64,000 nucleotides of DNA from Acinetobacter pollinis (lineage in GTDB: Bacteria > Pseudomonadota > Gammaproteobacteria > Pseudomonadales > Moraxellaceae). Shown one piece after another: positions 16,263 to 25,749 of the stretch; position 1 is the stretch's first letter, and every line of letters begins with the position of its first letter. A model generated the notes under the pieces. It did not search any database. It saw only the letters and a list, made by a program, of their open reading frames with translations, and was not told where the DNA came from. The stretch covers positions 1 through 64,000 of the forward strand of contig NZ_VTDQ01000006.1 in the NCBI RefSeq assembly GCF_015627175.1, given 5' to 3'. The position numbers and the translations under genes were made by a program.

Positions 16263-17828
16263 TTAGTTTCCTGAGCGAATAATATAATCAAATGCAGATA
16301 GCGCTGCTTTAGCACCTTCACCTGTTGCTATAATAATTTGCTTATAAGGCACAGTTGTACAATCGCCTGCTGCAAAAACACCTTTTACATTGGTTTCATT
16401 GCGTTCATTAATTACAATTTCCCCACGTTTAGACAGTTCTACAGCACTATTTTTAAGGAAGTCTGTATTTGGTAATAAACCAATTTGGACAAAAATACCT
16501 GCCAGTTCAACGGAATGTACTGCTTCAGTTGTACGATCTTTATATTTTAGACCTGTAACTTGAGCACCGTCACCTAAAACTTCAGTTGTCTGAGCACTCA
16601 TAATGACTGTTGAATTAGGTAAGCTGTGCAATTTATCTTGTAGTACTTGGTCTGCAAGTAAATGGTCACTAAATTCGATCAGTGTTACATGCTCAACAAT
16701 ACCTGCTAAATCAATTGCAGCTTCTACACCCGAGTTACCACCACCAATAACAGCAACATGTTTGCCTTTAAACAAAGGGCCATCACAGTGTGGACAATAT
16801 GCAACACCACGTGTACGGTATTCTTTCTCACCAGGAACGTTTAGCTCTCTCCAACGTGCACCTGTAGAAAGAATTACAGATTTCGATTCAAGTTTTGCAC
16901 CATTTTCTAGCTCTACAGATACCAGTCCATTTTCTGTTTGATCTGCACCAATAATTTGGCTTACACGCTGTAAATTCATAATATCAACATTATATTCACG
17001 AACGTGTTTTTCCATGTCACTCGTAAATTGAGGCCCAACTGTACGCTGTACCGTTGTAAAGTTCTCAATATCCATCGTATCCATTACCTGACCGCCAAAG
17101 CGCTCAGCAACAATACCTGTGTTAATTCCCTTACGAGCTGCATAGATTGCAGATGTACCGCCGGCAGGCCCCCCACCTACGACGAGTACATCAAACGCTT
17201 CTTTCGCATTTAATTTCTCAGCTTCTTTTTCAACAGAGTGAGTATCCAATTTAGCAACGATCTCTTCAAGAGTCATACGACCTTGACCAATGTGTTGATT
17301 GTCTTGAAAAACCATTGGTACGGCCATAATTTTTCTTTCTTCAACTTCATCTTGGAAGAAAGAGCCATCAATCATCGTTGCTGTAGTATTTGGATTATAA
17401 ATGGCGATTAAATTCAGTGCCTGAACAACGTCAGGACAGTTATGACATGTTAAAGATACAAACACATCAAAGTTGGCTTTTAAATTTAAACCTTTAATTT
17501 GATTTAGAATTTCATCTGAAACCTTTGGAGCATAACCAGAAACTTGGAGTAATGCCAAAATGAGAGATGTAAATTCATGTCCCATTGGAAGACCTGCAAA
17601 ATATACACGTGGTTCTTCACCTGCTTTTGCAATACCAAAACTTGGACGACGAACATTTTGACCATCTAAACGAACAGTAACTTGATCAGACAACTCTGCA
17701 ATCTCAGTTACTAGCTCTTTAATTTTAATTGCTTTATCAGATTCATCTAAAGATGCAACGAGCTCAACAGGGCTTTCTAAACGTTCTAAATAAGCTTTTA
17801 ACTGTGCTTTAATATTTTGGTCTAACAT
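16263..17828 (-). CDS. ahpF: Alkyl hydroperoxide reductase subunit F
   Basis: AhpF is the NADH-dependent flavoprotein disulfide reductase that recycles the peroxiredoxin AhpC during peroxide defence in the cytoplasm. At 521 residues it has exactly the family length. It has an N-terminal double-thioredoxin-fold domain with the redox pair CHNC (Cys128/Cys131), then the FAD site [18 protein letters not shown]. The second redox pair is in [10 protein letters not shown] (near residue 347), followed by the NADH site [13 protein letters not shown] and the closing GVFAAGDCT. No ahpC lies beside it. An OxyR-like site upstream suggests peroxide induction. A hairpin terminator follows. Confidence 0.97.
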   Translation of the reverse strand: MLDQNIKAQLKAYLERLESPVELVASLDESDKAIKIKELVTEIAELSDQVTVRLDGQNVRRPSFGIAKAGEEPRVYFAGLPMGHEFTSLILALLQVSGYAPKVSDEILNQIKGLNLKANFDVFVSLTCHNCPDVVQALNLIAIYNPNTTATMIDGSFFQDEVEERKIMAVPMVFQDNQHIGQGRMTLEEIVAKLDTHSVEKEAEKLNAKEAFDVLVVGGGPAGGTSAIYAARKGINTGIVAERFGGQVMDTMDIENFTTVQRTVGPQFTSDMEKHVREYNVDIMNLQRVSQIIGADQTENGLVSVELENGAKLESKSVILSTGARWRELNVPGEKEYRTRGVAYCPHCDGPLFKGKHVAVIGGGNSGVEAAIDLAGIVEHVTLIEFSDHLLADQVLQDKLHSLPNSTVIMSAQTTEVLGDGAQVTGLKYKDRTTEAVHSVELAGIFVQIGLLPNTDFLKNSAVELSKRGEIVINERNETNVKGVFAAGDCTTVPYKQIIIATGEGAKAALSAFDYIIRSGN

Positions 17829-17886
17829 TATTTAGTCTCCAATGGAGTAATTTTTTAACTAAGCAAATCATACATAAATTAGACCT

Positions 17887-17923
17887 ATAGTTAAAACAGA
17901 ATATTTTTATAGCTACAATCGTT
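17887..17923. promoter_or_regulatory. OxyR-like operator upstream of ahpF
   Basis: Two copies of the OxyR half-motif ATAGnTnnnA start exactly 22 bases apart (17887 and 17909). That is the spacing in the consensus ATAG-N-T-NNN-A-N-CTAT repeated after 7 bases. The CTAT parts are poorly kept. By my count 15 of 20 fixed positions match. On the minus strand TTAACT and TATGAT, 16 bases apart, form a plausible promoter just downstream. Confidence 0.5.
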
Positions 17924-17970
17924 TTTTCAAATTAAGTCTTATATTACAACTATAAATATATACTTTTTAT

Positions 17971-18009
17971 AAAATAAAAAGCCAAGCATTATGGCAATAC
18001 TTGGCTTTT
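17971..18009 (-). terminator. Terminator of the nitroreductase gene
   Basis: On the minus strand a 10-bp stem AAAAGCCAAG/CTTGGCTTTT with a 13-base loop is followed by TTATTTT. T/A tracts on both sides mean it may also act in the other direction. Confidence 0.75.
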
Positions 18010-18024
18010 ATTAACTAAAAAATT

Positions 18025-18618
18025 CTATTTAAATGTCTTGAAGCGTGCATCATCTTCCATGAATTCTTTTTCACCAGCAGGTGCTTCAATAGAACCAAAG
18101 ACCAATTGTGCACGTAGTTTCCAAGTTTCAGGCACACCAAACGCTTTTGCTGTTTCTGCATCTGCTATCGGATTATAATGCTGTAATGAAGCACCAACAT
18201 TAACTTCAGAAAGTGCAGTCCAGACAGCAAATTGGGCAATCGCACTTGAATGTTCTGACCAAATTGGAAAATTGTCGGCATAAGCTGCAAATTGCTCTTG
18301 AAGGCCTTTTACAATATCTTGGTCTTCATAAAATAAAACCGTTCCTTTGCCTGCTGCAAAACTGCTAATCTTATTGTTTGTTCCCTCAAAAGCAGATTCA
18401 GGAACAATTTGACGTAAGGTTTCTCTTACAATTTCCCAAAACTTCTTATGTGAGTCATCAAATAAAATAACGGCTCTAGAAGATTGTGAATTAAAAGCAG
18501 AAGGACTCAAACGAATAGCTTTTTTAATAAGTACTTCTAATTCTTCGTTAGAATGTTGAACATTACTTCCAATAGCATAAATCGTACGGCGTTTTTCAAT
18601 TTCTTGAATAAATGACAT
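18025..18618 (-). CDS. Nitroreductase-family flavoprotein (HBN1/FRM2-like)
   Basis: FMN-dependent oxidoreductase of the nitroreductase fold, 197 residues from the ATG at 18618. GGAG lies 7 bases upstream; the GTG four codons earlier overlaps that ribosome-binding site. Family features are the start FIQEIEKRRTIYAIG, the flavin-binding SPSAFNSQSSRAVIL, AVWTALSEVNVGASLQHYNP, and the C-terminal WKLRAQLVFGSIEAP. This pattern fits the HBN1/FRM2 subgroup, first described in yeast in relation to fatty-acid signalling and nitro-compound stress. The true substrate is unknown. It is a single gene with its own terminator, next to ahpF on the same strand. Confidence 0.88.
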   Translation of the reverse strand: MSFIQEIEKRRTIYAIGSNVQHSNEELEVLIKKAIRLSPSAFNSQSSRAVILFDDSHKKFWEIVRETLRQIVPESAFEGTNNKISSFAAGKGTVLFYEDQDIVKGLQEQFAAYADNFPIWSEHSSAIAQFAVWTALSEVNVGASLQHYNPIADAETAKAFGVPETWKLRAQLVFGSIEAPAGEKEFMEDDARFKTFK

Positions 18619-18744
18619 TTTCTTCTCCACACTATAATATTATGTCGTTAAACGAACCTATTTCTTAGAAACTATTTTATAGAGAACGTCTATCATAAAT
18701 ATATGATATTCAATCAACGCAGTGTCCTATTTTTGCAATAATAA

Positions 18745-18776
18745 AATAAAAAAGCGCCAATTTATTATTGACGCTT
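18745..18776 (-). terminator. Terminator of ftsY
   Basis: On the minus strand AAGCGTCAAT pairs with ATTGGCGCTT (one mismatch) and a TTTTTTATTTTAT tract follows, 27 bases after the ftsY stop. Confidence 0.75.
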
Positions 18777-18802
18777 ATCGACTAATCAGTTACTACAGTG
18801 AA

Positions 18803-19915
18803 CTATTTCTCTGTTTCAAACAATGCAGCAACAAATGATTTTGCAGAAAATGGACGTAGGTCATCAATTTTTTCACCAACACCAATAAATCGAATTGGCA
18901 CATGTGTTCTACTCGCGATATTAAACAATACGCCACCTTTGGCAGTACCATCTAATTTTGTAATCGTAATACCTGTTAATCCTACAGCCTGATCAAACTC
19001 TTGCACCTGATTGATCGCATTTTGACCTGTACCCGCATCTACAACGAGCATAATTTCATGCGGTGCCGTTGGGTCAACTTTCTGCATTACACGTTTTACT
19101 TTTTTCAGTTCTTCCATTAAATTGCTTTTATTATGCAAACGCCCTGCTGTATCTGCAATAAGCACATCTACACCTTTAGCACGTGCACTTTCAAAAGCAT
19201 CATAAATAACAGATGCGCTGTCTGCACCGTGTCCTTGGGCAACAACAGGGATCTCATTACGCTCGCCCCATATTTGAAGTTGCTCTGTTGCTGCTGCACG
19301 GAATGTATCACCTGCGGCAAGCATGACCTTTTTACCTTCACCTTGTAACTTTTTGGCAAGCTTACCAATGGTTGTCGTTTTACCTACACCATTTACACCT
19401 ACCATTAAAATAACATAAGGATTTTTTTGGCTGTCAATTTGAAGTGCTTCAACGCGTGGCGCCAATAGGTTCACAAGTTCTTCTTGTAACGCTTTATATA
19501 AAGCATGCGAGTAAATCAGATCACCACGTGCTGTACGCTCAGTCAGATTCGCAATAATCGTTTTTGTTGCATCTACACCAATATCTGCAACTAATAATTG
19601 TTCTTCAACTTCTTCTAGCAGTTCATCATCAATCTCTTTACCACCAATAAGAATATTCACCATTCCATCAGTGAAACTCTTTCTAGTTTTGGTCAAACCT
19701 TCTTTCATACGGCTGAAGAAACCACCTTTTGGCTTATCTTCATTCTCTGAATCTATAGGTTCAGGAGATCGTGTTTCAGATACTTGAACAGGCTCGGTTT
19801 TTTTTGTATCTACAATTGGGACATCAACAGCAGGTAAATTGGGTAATGTGACATCATCATCACCAATTTCTTCATCAATTAGAAACTTATGAGATACATT
19901 ATTTTGCTCTTGCAT
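18803..19915 (-). CDS. ftsY: Signal recognition particle receptor FtsY
   Basis: FtsY is the membrane-associated SRP receptor GTPase that docks Ffh-ribosome complexes for co-translational insertion of inner-membrane proteins. It has 370 residues: an acidic N-terminal region (about 1-60), the NG-domain helical bundle, then G1 GVNGVGKT at 173-180, DTFRAAATEQL, G3 DTAGR and G4 TKLD followed by GTAKGG. AAGGGA lies 6 bases before the ATG. The ftsE/ftsX genes often found downstream are absent here. A small membrane protein gene lies upstream on the same strand. Confidence 0.97.
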   Translation of the reverse strand: MQEQNNVSHKFLIDEEIGDDDVTLPNLPAVDVPIVDTKKTEPVQVSETRSPEPIDSENEDKPKGGFFSRMKEGLTKTRKSFTDGMVNILIGGKEIDDELLEEVEEQLLVADIGVDATKTIIANLTERTARGDLIYSHALYKALQEELVNLLAPRVEALQIDSQKNPYVILMVGVNGVGKTTTIGKLAKKLQGEGKKVMLAAGDTFRAAATEQLQIWGERNEIPVVAQGHGADSASVIYDAFESARAKGVDVLIADTAGRLHNKSNLMEELKKVKRVMQKVDPTAPHEIMLVVDAGTGQNAINQVQEFDQAVGLTGITITKLDGTAKGGVLFNIASRTHVPIRFIGVGEKIDDLRPFSAKSFVAALFETEK

Positions 19916-20005
19916 GCTGATCCCTTGAAAAACAGTGCATAATTTAAAAGATTAATTTTAACATAAATTTAATATGATCACTTAAATAGGTCATATAAAT
20001 CAGAC

Positions 20006-20332
20006 TTAACGCCCTTCTGGTGGATAGACTTTTATATTTTTAGTTTCAAACTGATAAGCTCTTACTAAACGAAAATAGTCATTTTTACGAATAACTTCAT
20101 TGGTAAGTAAGTGATAAGCCATTGTCTGCGTTTGTGGATAGTCGATTTGCTTTGCCATCGTCTGAATTTCACGGTATTGCTCTTGTGTGACATCACTTGA
20201 AAGTAAAATACCTGAAAAAATAAGAAATATGCCAATAATAAAACATACTCCAACAGCAGGGAGTAATTGTATAGAAAGATTAAAATTCGTTTTTTGCCGA
20301 CAAATGTGAAAAAAGTTCTGGATTCTGTGCAT
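20006..20332 (-). CDS. Small membrane protein of unknown function next to ftsY
   Basis: 108 residues from the ATG at 20332, which has AGAGG 8 bases upstream; the frame extends to a TTG at 20338. One transmembrane segment is seen at about residues 22-45 (LSIQLLPAVGVCFIIGIFLIFSGILL). A charged, soluble C-terminal part of about 60 residues follows, with alternating hydrophilic helices and the ending KVYPPEGR. It would be a single-pass inner-membrane protein. It is 90 bases upstream of ftsY on the same strand and could share its transcript. I do not recognise the family. Confidence 0.65.
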   Translation of the reverse strand: MHRIQNFFHICRQKTNFNLSIQLLPAVGVCFIIGIFLIFSGILLSSDVTQEQYREIQTMAKQIDYPQTQTMAYHLLTNEVIRKNDYFRLVRAYQFETKNIKVYPPEGR

Positions 20333-20412
20333 GACCAACCTCTACTCACGTCAGTGTAAGTCGATCATGCACGTAGTACAATACTTAAAATTATATAATG
20401 ATGTTAAAAAAA

Positions 20413-20787
20413 TCAGGTTGTTGGTGTGATATGAGCAACAAAGGCAAAATACAGAACTACGGCTACAATAGCGAGCCCCACAAATAAAATAAATGGATTC
20501 ATTTCTTTCTCATGTGAATGACTGTCTGCAGGGGTATCATCGAATCCCGCGAGACCTTTTAGTTCGTTATTATAAGTGTCGTAAAAATGAGAACGGCTTT
20601 GTGAATCTAGAGAAGTTAAGAATGCCGCGATCTTTGCGCGCTGTGAAATACCAACGCTACCAATTTGCTCATTTTCATGATATACTGCGTTATGCAATTG
20701 CTCTCTGTGAAACTTCGCAAGCGCTTTGATCTGTTCTGTATTTAAAGGCAAATCAAAGTTGAATCCATCAATTGTATAAGTACTCAT
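20413..20787 (-). CDS. Tail-anchored small protein of unknown function
   Basis: 124 residues. The soluble N-terminal part (1-95) has charged helices (TEQIKALAKFHREQLHNAVYHEN, SQRAKIAAFLTSLDSQSRSHF). A single hydrophobic segment at about 97-118 sits near the C-terminus and ends AHITPTT, so the protein is probably tail-anchored in the inner membrane. The histidine-rich linker SHSHEKE precedes the membrane segment. It lies 80 bases upstream of the preceding small membrane gene, on the same strand. I cannot assign a family or function. Confidence 0.7.
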   Translation of the reverse strand: MSTYTIDGFNFDLPLNTEQIKALAKFHREQLHNAVYHENEQIGSVGISQRAKIAAFLTSLDSQSRSHFYDTYNNELKGLAGFDDTPADSHSHEKEMNPFILFVGLAIVAVVLYFAFVAHITPTT

Positions 20788-21021
20788 TATTATATACCCT
20801 CTGTTGTTAGTTAAATTTTTTTAATCTTTATATTTTTACTATACACCTTTTTATTCTATTTAGTAATGAGTCAAATAAACTTAAAAATACTTACATAAAC
20901 TTATTTTTCTAGTTGACAAATTCTTTCAAATGTAATATTTGTTTAACAAACTGAAGTTAAAATTGTAAGTACATAGGGCTCATGAGATGCCCTAAATCAT
21001 AATTAAAATAAGGAGCTTAAT

Positions 21022-21255
21022 ATGATTCAACAACTTTCTCAACACGACTTAGAGAATGTATACGCAACTGCGGTACATACTATTCAATCGCAAATGAACT
21101 TTTCAGATGCGGTTACCGACTTAGAAAATGCTGCACGTGCAGGTCATGGGAAGGCTGCTTTATTCTTAGCAGAGTTATATAACCAAGGTTTCCGTGTAGA
21201 ACGTGATAGCTACAAAGCACAGTATTGGCAAAAGATGGCAACTATGGTTGCTTAA
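21022..21255 (+). CDS. Small Sel1-like repeat protein
   Basis: 77 residues with one Sel1-like (tetratricopeptide-related) repeat: AARAGHGKAALFLAELYNQGFRVERDSYKAQYWQKMA, residues about 38-74. AGGAG lies 6 bases before the ATG, and a strong terminator starts within two bases of the stop, so this is a well-defined single gene. Sel1 repeats mediate protein-protein contacts. A one-repeat protein may be an adaptor, but there is no direct indication of a partner. Confidence 0.85.
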   Translation: MIQQLSQHDLENVYATAVHTIQSQMNFSDAVTDLENAARAGHGKAALFLAELYNQGFRVERDSYKAQYWQKMATMVA

Positions 21256-21256
21256 T

Positions 21257-21283
21257 AAAACGTCACCTAGGTGGCGTTTTTTT
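21257..21283. terminator. Terminator between the Sel1-like gene and the convergent membrane gene
   Basis: Stem AAAACGTCACC/GGTGGCGTTTT (one G-U pair) around a TA centre, followed by a T run. It overlaps the 3' end of the minus-strand gene by two bases. Confidence 0.8.
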
Positions 21284-21659
21284 ATGTGTTTTTATTCTGT
21301 AAGAATTTTAATAAGAAGAATCCGACAACTAAGCCCAAACCAACAACAAACAAAATTGAAGCCGAATTTACCCAAATTAATGCCTGATCCTTTGTTACCA
21401 CACCAAAAAGCAAACCAAATATTGCTGGCGATAGCAATGCATTTGTACCTTCAGAAATTGTAGGCGTAAAGAAACATGCAAACAAAACTAAGGTGGAAAT
21501 AGAACAAAACTTTGAATAAGGTTTTGTCATTAAATACCAACACAGTAAAATAATAAATGCGCCTACACCATATACGGCGATCGCTATTGTTTCCTCTGGA
21601 AATACATCAAGTACAGAAAGTACCTGATGTAAAATCCCTATATTTTCATTAGGCACCAC
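21282..21659 (-). CDS. Integral membrane protein translated with ycgL
   Basis: Hydrophobic protein with about four membrane segments ([66 protein letters not shown]). The frame is open to an ATG at 21683, 35 bases inside ycgL. The GTG at 21659 has AGAGGG five bases upstream and overlaps the ycgL stop by 11 bases, so I prefer it (125 residues). This layout implies translational coupling to ycgL. Order on the strand: rnd, ycgL, this gene. I do not recognise a named family. Confidence 0.75.
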   Translation of the reverse strand: MVPNENIGILHQVLSVLDVFPEETIAIAVYGVGAFIILLCWYLMTKPYSKFCSISTLVLFACFFTPTISEGTNALLSPAIFGLLFGVVTKDQALIWVNSASILFVVGLGLVVGFFLLKFLQNKNT

Positions 21660-21954
21660 GTAAGCCCTCTGGTGCAACAGCATTCGGATTAATTAAACCT
21701 TCAGGAGGCATTTGAAGAAAAAATCCTTTCGTCTCCAGTGAATCTATTACATGTAATACATTTGCACGTGCTAACTTACGCCCTTCATGTAACTCAAGAT
21801 GCATTACAAATGTTGCACGACCAAATGCCTGACGAACAGCATCTGGTACATTTTCGAGTGGATCGCTATCTTCTGACTTCGTTTCATTCATATTTGATGT
21901 CACATAAATGTACATTTCATCTTTTTTACTTGAACGATAAATATCACAATGCAT
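21649..21954 (-). CDS. ycgL: YcgL-domain protein
   Basis: 101 residues matching the YcgL family: [18 protein letters not shown] at the start, then [27 protein letters not shown] and [16 protein letters not shown]. Structures of the family show a small alpha/beta fold without a known catalytic site, and the function is still unsettled. It follows rnd on the same strand (59 bases), the same pairing as in other gammaproteobacteria. That suggests a role connected with RNA turnover. The last bases overlap the downstream membrane gene. Confidence 0.93.
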   Translation of the reverse strand: MHCDIYRSSKKDEMYIYVTSNMNETKSEDSDPLENVPDAVRQAFGRATFVMHLELHEGRKLARANVLHVIDSLETKGFFLQMPPEGLINPNAVAPEGLRGA

Positions 21955-22013
21955 AAATAGTGCTCTTCATATTTTTAACTTTGAATCTAGTATTTATTGT
22001 AGCTGAAATTTCT

Positions 22014-23159
22014 TTATTTGCGTATTTTCATTTGCTGTGCCAAATTGTGTTTATCAGCTTTTAAAACTTCTAATAATGGCTGAACCAATAGTGGATAGCG
22101 CCACCCTTTCAAATAGCAAGATAAATGGTTAATATCTTGATGATAAAAAACTACATGATGATACAACTCATTCAACCATTTTTTTCTCATAAGTACTGCT
22201 CGAGGAATACCTGTTTCAAAAGAAACTCTCTCGATAATGGTTTCCACTTGCTCGGCAATATCTTTAGAAATTTGTTTTACAGGCCTTGCCAAATTTAAAG
22301 GCCACTCTTCTTTTTCTGGTAAGAACTGTAAAAGATCTAAGATAACTTTACCATATTCTCGAATAATATTCGGACGCATGCCTTTAATGTGAGAAAGTTG
22401 AAATTGATTCCTTGGATTTTTCTCTACCAGTTCAATCATTACATTATTTTTAAGCACAAAACTGCGAGGAATATTCAGTGCTTTCACTAATTGTTCTCGC
22501 CATACACTCAGTTGTTGTAATTGCATTAACTGTTTACGAGAGTGACGATAGTTTCCTACATCCCGATAGAGTTCTTCGGTAGGTGTTTCTAAACTAATTT
22601 CATAAGCCAAGCTTTGGCAGTCTTCTTCAACATAAGCCAACAAGTTTTTATGTTGCAACTCTTGTTTAATTTTTTCTGCTAAATGAGGTAAAAACTCTAC
22701 ATCATTTGCAGCATAGCACAGTTGTGCTTGACTCAGCGGTCTGGCTGTCCAATCCGAACGTGTATGATCTTTTTCTATGTCTACACCCAAATACATTTGC
22801 AAAGCATTTTGATAACTTACCTGTAAACCATGTCCTAAAAATGACATCGCAAGCTGAGTATCAAAAATATTCTTGAGTGGTTTAATTTTAGAATAGCAAT
22901 AGAAAAGATCGACATCTTCACTACAAGCATGAAAAATATTTTGTTTTGCTTGAATCAATTTTTGCCAAAATAGACTTAAATCTAAATGAACACCATCAAG
23001 CAAATATACTTCACCATCTAAATTTATCTGAAATAAACCCAATTTAGGCCAAAGTGTATCCACCTTTACAAACTCAGTATCTAAGGCATATATAGATGTG
23101 GGTTTCATCTTATCTAAAATAGAAAGAAGCTCACTTTGATGTTGAATAAGTTGATACAT
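22014..23159 (-). CDS. rnd: Ribonuclease D
   Basis: RNase D is a 3'-5' exoribonuclease that trims tRNA precursors and other small stable RNAs. The 381-residue protein has the DEDD exonuclease domain: YALDTEFVKVDTLWP (first Asp/Glu pair), HACSEDVDLF and the Exo III motif YAANDVEFLPHL. Two HRDC-like helical domains follow (RDVGNYRHSRKQLMQLQQLSVWREQ and the region from about 300). It is first in a three-gene set with ycgL and a small membrane gene. The 210 bases upstream contain no gene and presumably hold its promoter. Confidence 0.95.
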   Translation of the reverse strand: MYQLIQHQSELLSILDKMKPTSIYALDTEFVKVDTLWPKLGLFQINLDGEVYLLDGVHLDLSLFWQKLIQAKQNIFHACSEDVDLFYCYSKIKPLKNIFDTQLAMSFLGHGLQVSYQNALQMYLGVDIEKDHTRSDWTARPLSQAQLCYAANDVEFLPHLAEKIKQELQHKNLLAYVEEDCQSLAYEISLETPTEELYRDVGNYRHSRKQLMQLQQLSVWREQLVKALNIPRSFVLKNNVMIELVEKNPRNQFQLSHIKGMRPNIIREYGKVILDLLQFLPEKEEWPLNLARPVKQISKDIAEQVETIIERVSFETGIPRAVLMRKKWLNELYHHVVFYHQDINHLSCYLKGWRYPLLVQPLLEVLKADKHNLAQQMKIRK

Positions 23160-23370
23160 GCCTTATTGATTACCTAGCTATTAATGAAAATTCTTAATCT
23201 CACCACAGGCATGCTTATTCAGGCGAATAGATCATGTTGGGGTATTTTAGTAATTGTAATGAAATTGTGCCTAATTTTATTCAATTGCATCTTAAAATTT
23301 GCTTTTTATTACGTCAATATACAAAAAAAGAGATGCTTTTGTATATTTTTATATCAATAATTAAAGTTAA

Positions 23371-23967
23371 CTATTTAAATTGCATTCTTTGATGCACAGC
23401 TTGGCTAAGTGTATGACTATCTACGTATTCAAGCTCCCCTCCTTGCGGCACACCTTGAGCAATTCGTGACATACGAATTGGCAAATGTTTACAAGCTTCT
23501 AATAAGTAGTGTGCTGTAGCCTGCCCTTCTACAGTTGCATTGGTTGCCAAAATTACTTCTTCAATAACACCTTCTTTAAGACGTGCAAGAAAACGAGGAA
23601 TACCTATTTCTTCTGGCCCAATTCCATCTAATGGCGATAAATGGCCACCAAGTACATGATACTTACCATTAAAACTTCCTGTTTGCTCAATTGCCATAAC
23701 ATCAGCAGGCGATTCAACAACACAAATTAATGAATCATCTCTATTATGGGCAGTACAAATATCACAAATATCATTTTCTGTAAGTGAGTTGCAAACCGAA
23801 CAACTATGAATATGCTGAGCAGCTTCACTTAAAGCGTTTGCAAGTACCATTGCACCTTCACGATTTTTCATCATCAAATGAAGTGCCATGCGCTGAGCCG
23901 ATTTTGGCCCAACGCTTGGCAAACGGCGTAATGCGTGTACTAAGTCATCAAATTTGTGACTAAACAT
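23371..23967 (-). CDS. recR: Recombination mediator RecR
   Basis: RecR acts with RecF and RecO in loading RecA at single-strand gaps. 198 residues: N-terminal helix-hairpin-helix (LVHALRRLPSVGPKSAQRMALHL), the zinc finger CSVCNSLTENDICDIC, the Toprim domain (ICVVESPADVMAIEQTG), and the C-terminal Walker-B-like region with GGELEYVD. AAAGGGG precedes the ATG. It is 17 bases downstream of ybaB, the widespread ybaB-recR operon (dnaX is not in this window). Confidence 0.97.
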   Translation of the reverse strand: MFSHKFDDLVHALRRLPSVGPKSAQRMALHLMMKNREGAMVLANALSEAAQHIHSCSVCNSLTENDICDICTAHNRDDSLICVVESPADVMAIEQTGSFNGKYHVLGGHLSPLDGIGPEEIGIPRFLARLKEGVIEEVILATNATVEGQATAHYLLEACKHLPIRMSRIAQGVPQGGELEYVDSHTLSQAVHQRMQFK

Positions 23968-23983
23968 GCATAACCCCTTTCAA

Positions 23984-24313
23984 TTAGAATAAACCTGCTA
24001 AACCAGGAGGAAGTCCCATACCTGAATTGGCATCTTTCATTTTCGCTTCAGAAATTTCTTCTGCTTGACGAGCAGCATCATTCATTGCAGCAGCAATCAG
24101 ATCCTCAACCATATCCGCATCATCCTGTAATAATTCAGGATTAATTTCAATACGCTTTACCACATGACGACATGTCATGGTTACTTTTACTAAACCGCCA
24201 CCTGCTTCTGCATGAACTTCAGTTTGTGCTAGCTCTTCTTTTGCCTTTTTAGCATTCGCTTCCACATCTTTTTGCATGCGCTGCGCTTGTTGCATCAGCA
24301 TATTAATATTCAT
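23984..24313 (-). CDS. ybaB: Nucleoid-associated protein YbaB/EbfC
   Basis: Small homodimeric DNA-binding protein of 109 residues. It starts [28 protein letters not shown] (long helix), has the central strand [25 protein letters not shown], and ends with LPPGLAGLF. YbaB homologues bind DNA with tweezer-like dimers and influence nucleoid structure and gene expression. GGAG lies 8 bases before the ATG. It lies between metZ (upstream, 17 bases) and recR (downstream, 16 bases), so all three may be one transcript. Confidence 0.96.
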   Translation of the reverse strand: MNINMLMQQAQRMQKDVEANAKKAKEELAQTEVHAEAGGGLVKVTMTCRHVVKRIEINPELLQDDADMVEDLIAAAMNDAARQAEEISEAKMKDANSGMGLPPGLAGLF

Positions 24314-24330
24314 ACCAAAAGCTCCAACTT

Positions 24331-25518
24331 TTAAATCAAATCTAAACCACGAGATAAGTCACGAATAATATCATGAATATCTTCTAAACCAACAGAAAGT
24401 CGAATTAAGCCCTCGCTAATCCCTGCTGCTGCTTGTGCTTCTTTAGATAGTTTTCCATGCGTTGTTGTTGCAGGATGTGTAATTGTCGATTTTACATCAC
24501 CTAAATTTCCTGTAATAGAAATAAATTGTGTACTATCGATAACTTTCCATGCTGCATCTTTTCCACCCTTGACTTCAAAGGAAACAATGCCACCAAAGCC
24601 AGATTGTTGCGATTTTGCCAAAGCATGCCCTGGATGGCTTTCAAGGCCCGAATAGTAAACACGCTCTACTTTGTCATGACTTTCTAACCAATCTGCAACT
24701 TGTTGTGCACCTTCACAGTGAGCTTTCATACGTAACTTTAACGTTTCTAAACCTTTCAAAAAGACCCATGCATTAAATGGACTCATTGATGGACCTAATG
24801 TCCGAACTACACCAAAAACTTCTTCAAGCAAATCATGTTTTCCAACGACTGCACCACCTAACGCTCTCCCTTGACCATCAATATATTTGGTTGCTGAATA
24901 AACCACGAGATCTGCACCAAATTTAATTGGTTGCTGTAGTACAGGTGTACAGAATGTATTATCTACAACTAATAGGGCATGATGTGCATGGGCAAGTTTT
25001 GCTACAGCCGAAATATCCCCAATCATCGCTAATGGGTTTGAAGGCGATTCTAAAAAGAAAAGCTTTGTATTAGCACGTACTGCATTTTCCCACTGAGATA
25101 GATCTGTTAAATCAACATACGTAATTTCTACGCCAAATTTTGCAATATAACGATCAAATAACCCTACAATTGAACCAAAAATATCTCTAGAACATACGAC
25201 ATGATCACCTGCTTTTAAATACGCCATCATGATCGCTAAAATGGCTCCCATACCAGAACCTGTCGCCACTGCTCGTTCACCGCCATCTAATGCAGCCAGT
25301 CTTTTTTCAAACATACTCACTGTTGGATTGGTAAAACGAGAATAAATATTTCCTTTCTCTCTACCTTGAAATTTATCAGCAGCTTCTTGTGCATTTTTAT
25401 AGACGAATGATGAGGTTAAAAAGATAGGTTCGCCATGTTCACCTTCGTGTGTACGAGTGTGTCCTGTTCTAATGGCTAAAGTATCTATTTGAAATTGGTC
25501 GTATTCTTCTTGATTCAT
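24331..25518 (-). CDS. metZ: O-succinylhomoserine sulfhydrylase
   Basis: PLP enzyme of the Cys/Met-metabolism family that makes homocysteine directly from O-succinylhomoserine and sulfide, in the cytoplasm. 395 residues. The cofactor lysine is in [14 protein letters not shown] (Lys211); TGSGMGA binds the phosphate of PLP, and [14 protein letters not shown] is the other cofactor segment. The start [28 protein letters not shown] is characteristic of MetZ rather than MetB or MetC. It is first in the apparent metZ-ybaB-recR transcript. The upstream 230 bases show no obvious riboswitch. Confidence 0.93.
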   Translation of the reverse strand: MNQEEYDQFQIDTLAIRTGHTRTHEGEHGEPIFLTSSFVYKNAQEAADKFQGREKGNIYSRFTNPTVSMFEKRLAALDGGERAVATGSGMGAILAIMMAYLKAGDHVVCSRDIFGSIVGLFDRYIAKFGVEITYVDLTDLSQWENAVRANTKLFFLESPSNPLAMIGDISAVAKLAHAHHALLVVDNTFCTPVLQQPIKFGADLVVYSATKYIDGQGRALGGAVVGKHDLLEEVFGVVRTLGPSMSPFNAWVFLKGLETLKLRMKAHCEGAQQVADWLESHDKVERVYYSGLESHPGHALAKSQQSGFGGIVSFEVKGGKDAAWKVIDSTQFISITGNLGDVKSTITHPATTTHGKLSKEAQAAAGISEGLIRLSVGLEDIHDIIRDLSRGLDLI

Positions 25519-25749
25519 ACACTTTTACTCATGCGTTCTTCACTTACATTCTTTTCATTGTGAGTGCCAACTTACAAGCTGGTCAAGTAAAAAAGAATAA
25601 AGGTTTTACTAATTTAGAAAAATTCATGTTTAAGTGTATAAAAATGAAATAAATTATAAATATAACTTAATGATTGTTGAAAAACACTCAATTCATTAGA
25701 CTGAAAATATAATATTCAAATAACCTAAAACCAATTACTAGAGATAATT

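Noticed and set aside
25519-25749. SAM riboswitch or similar before metZ
   Set aside because: I looked for a structured, conserved core in the 230-base gap and saw only AT-rich sequence.
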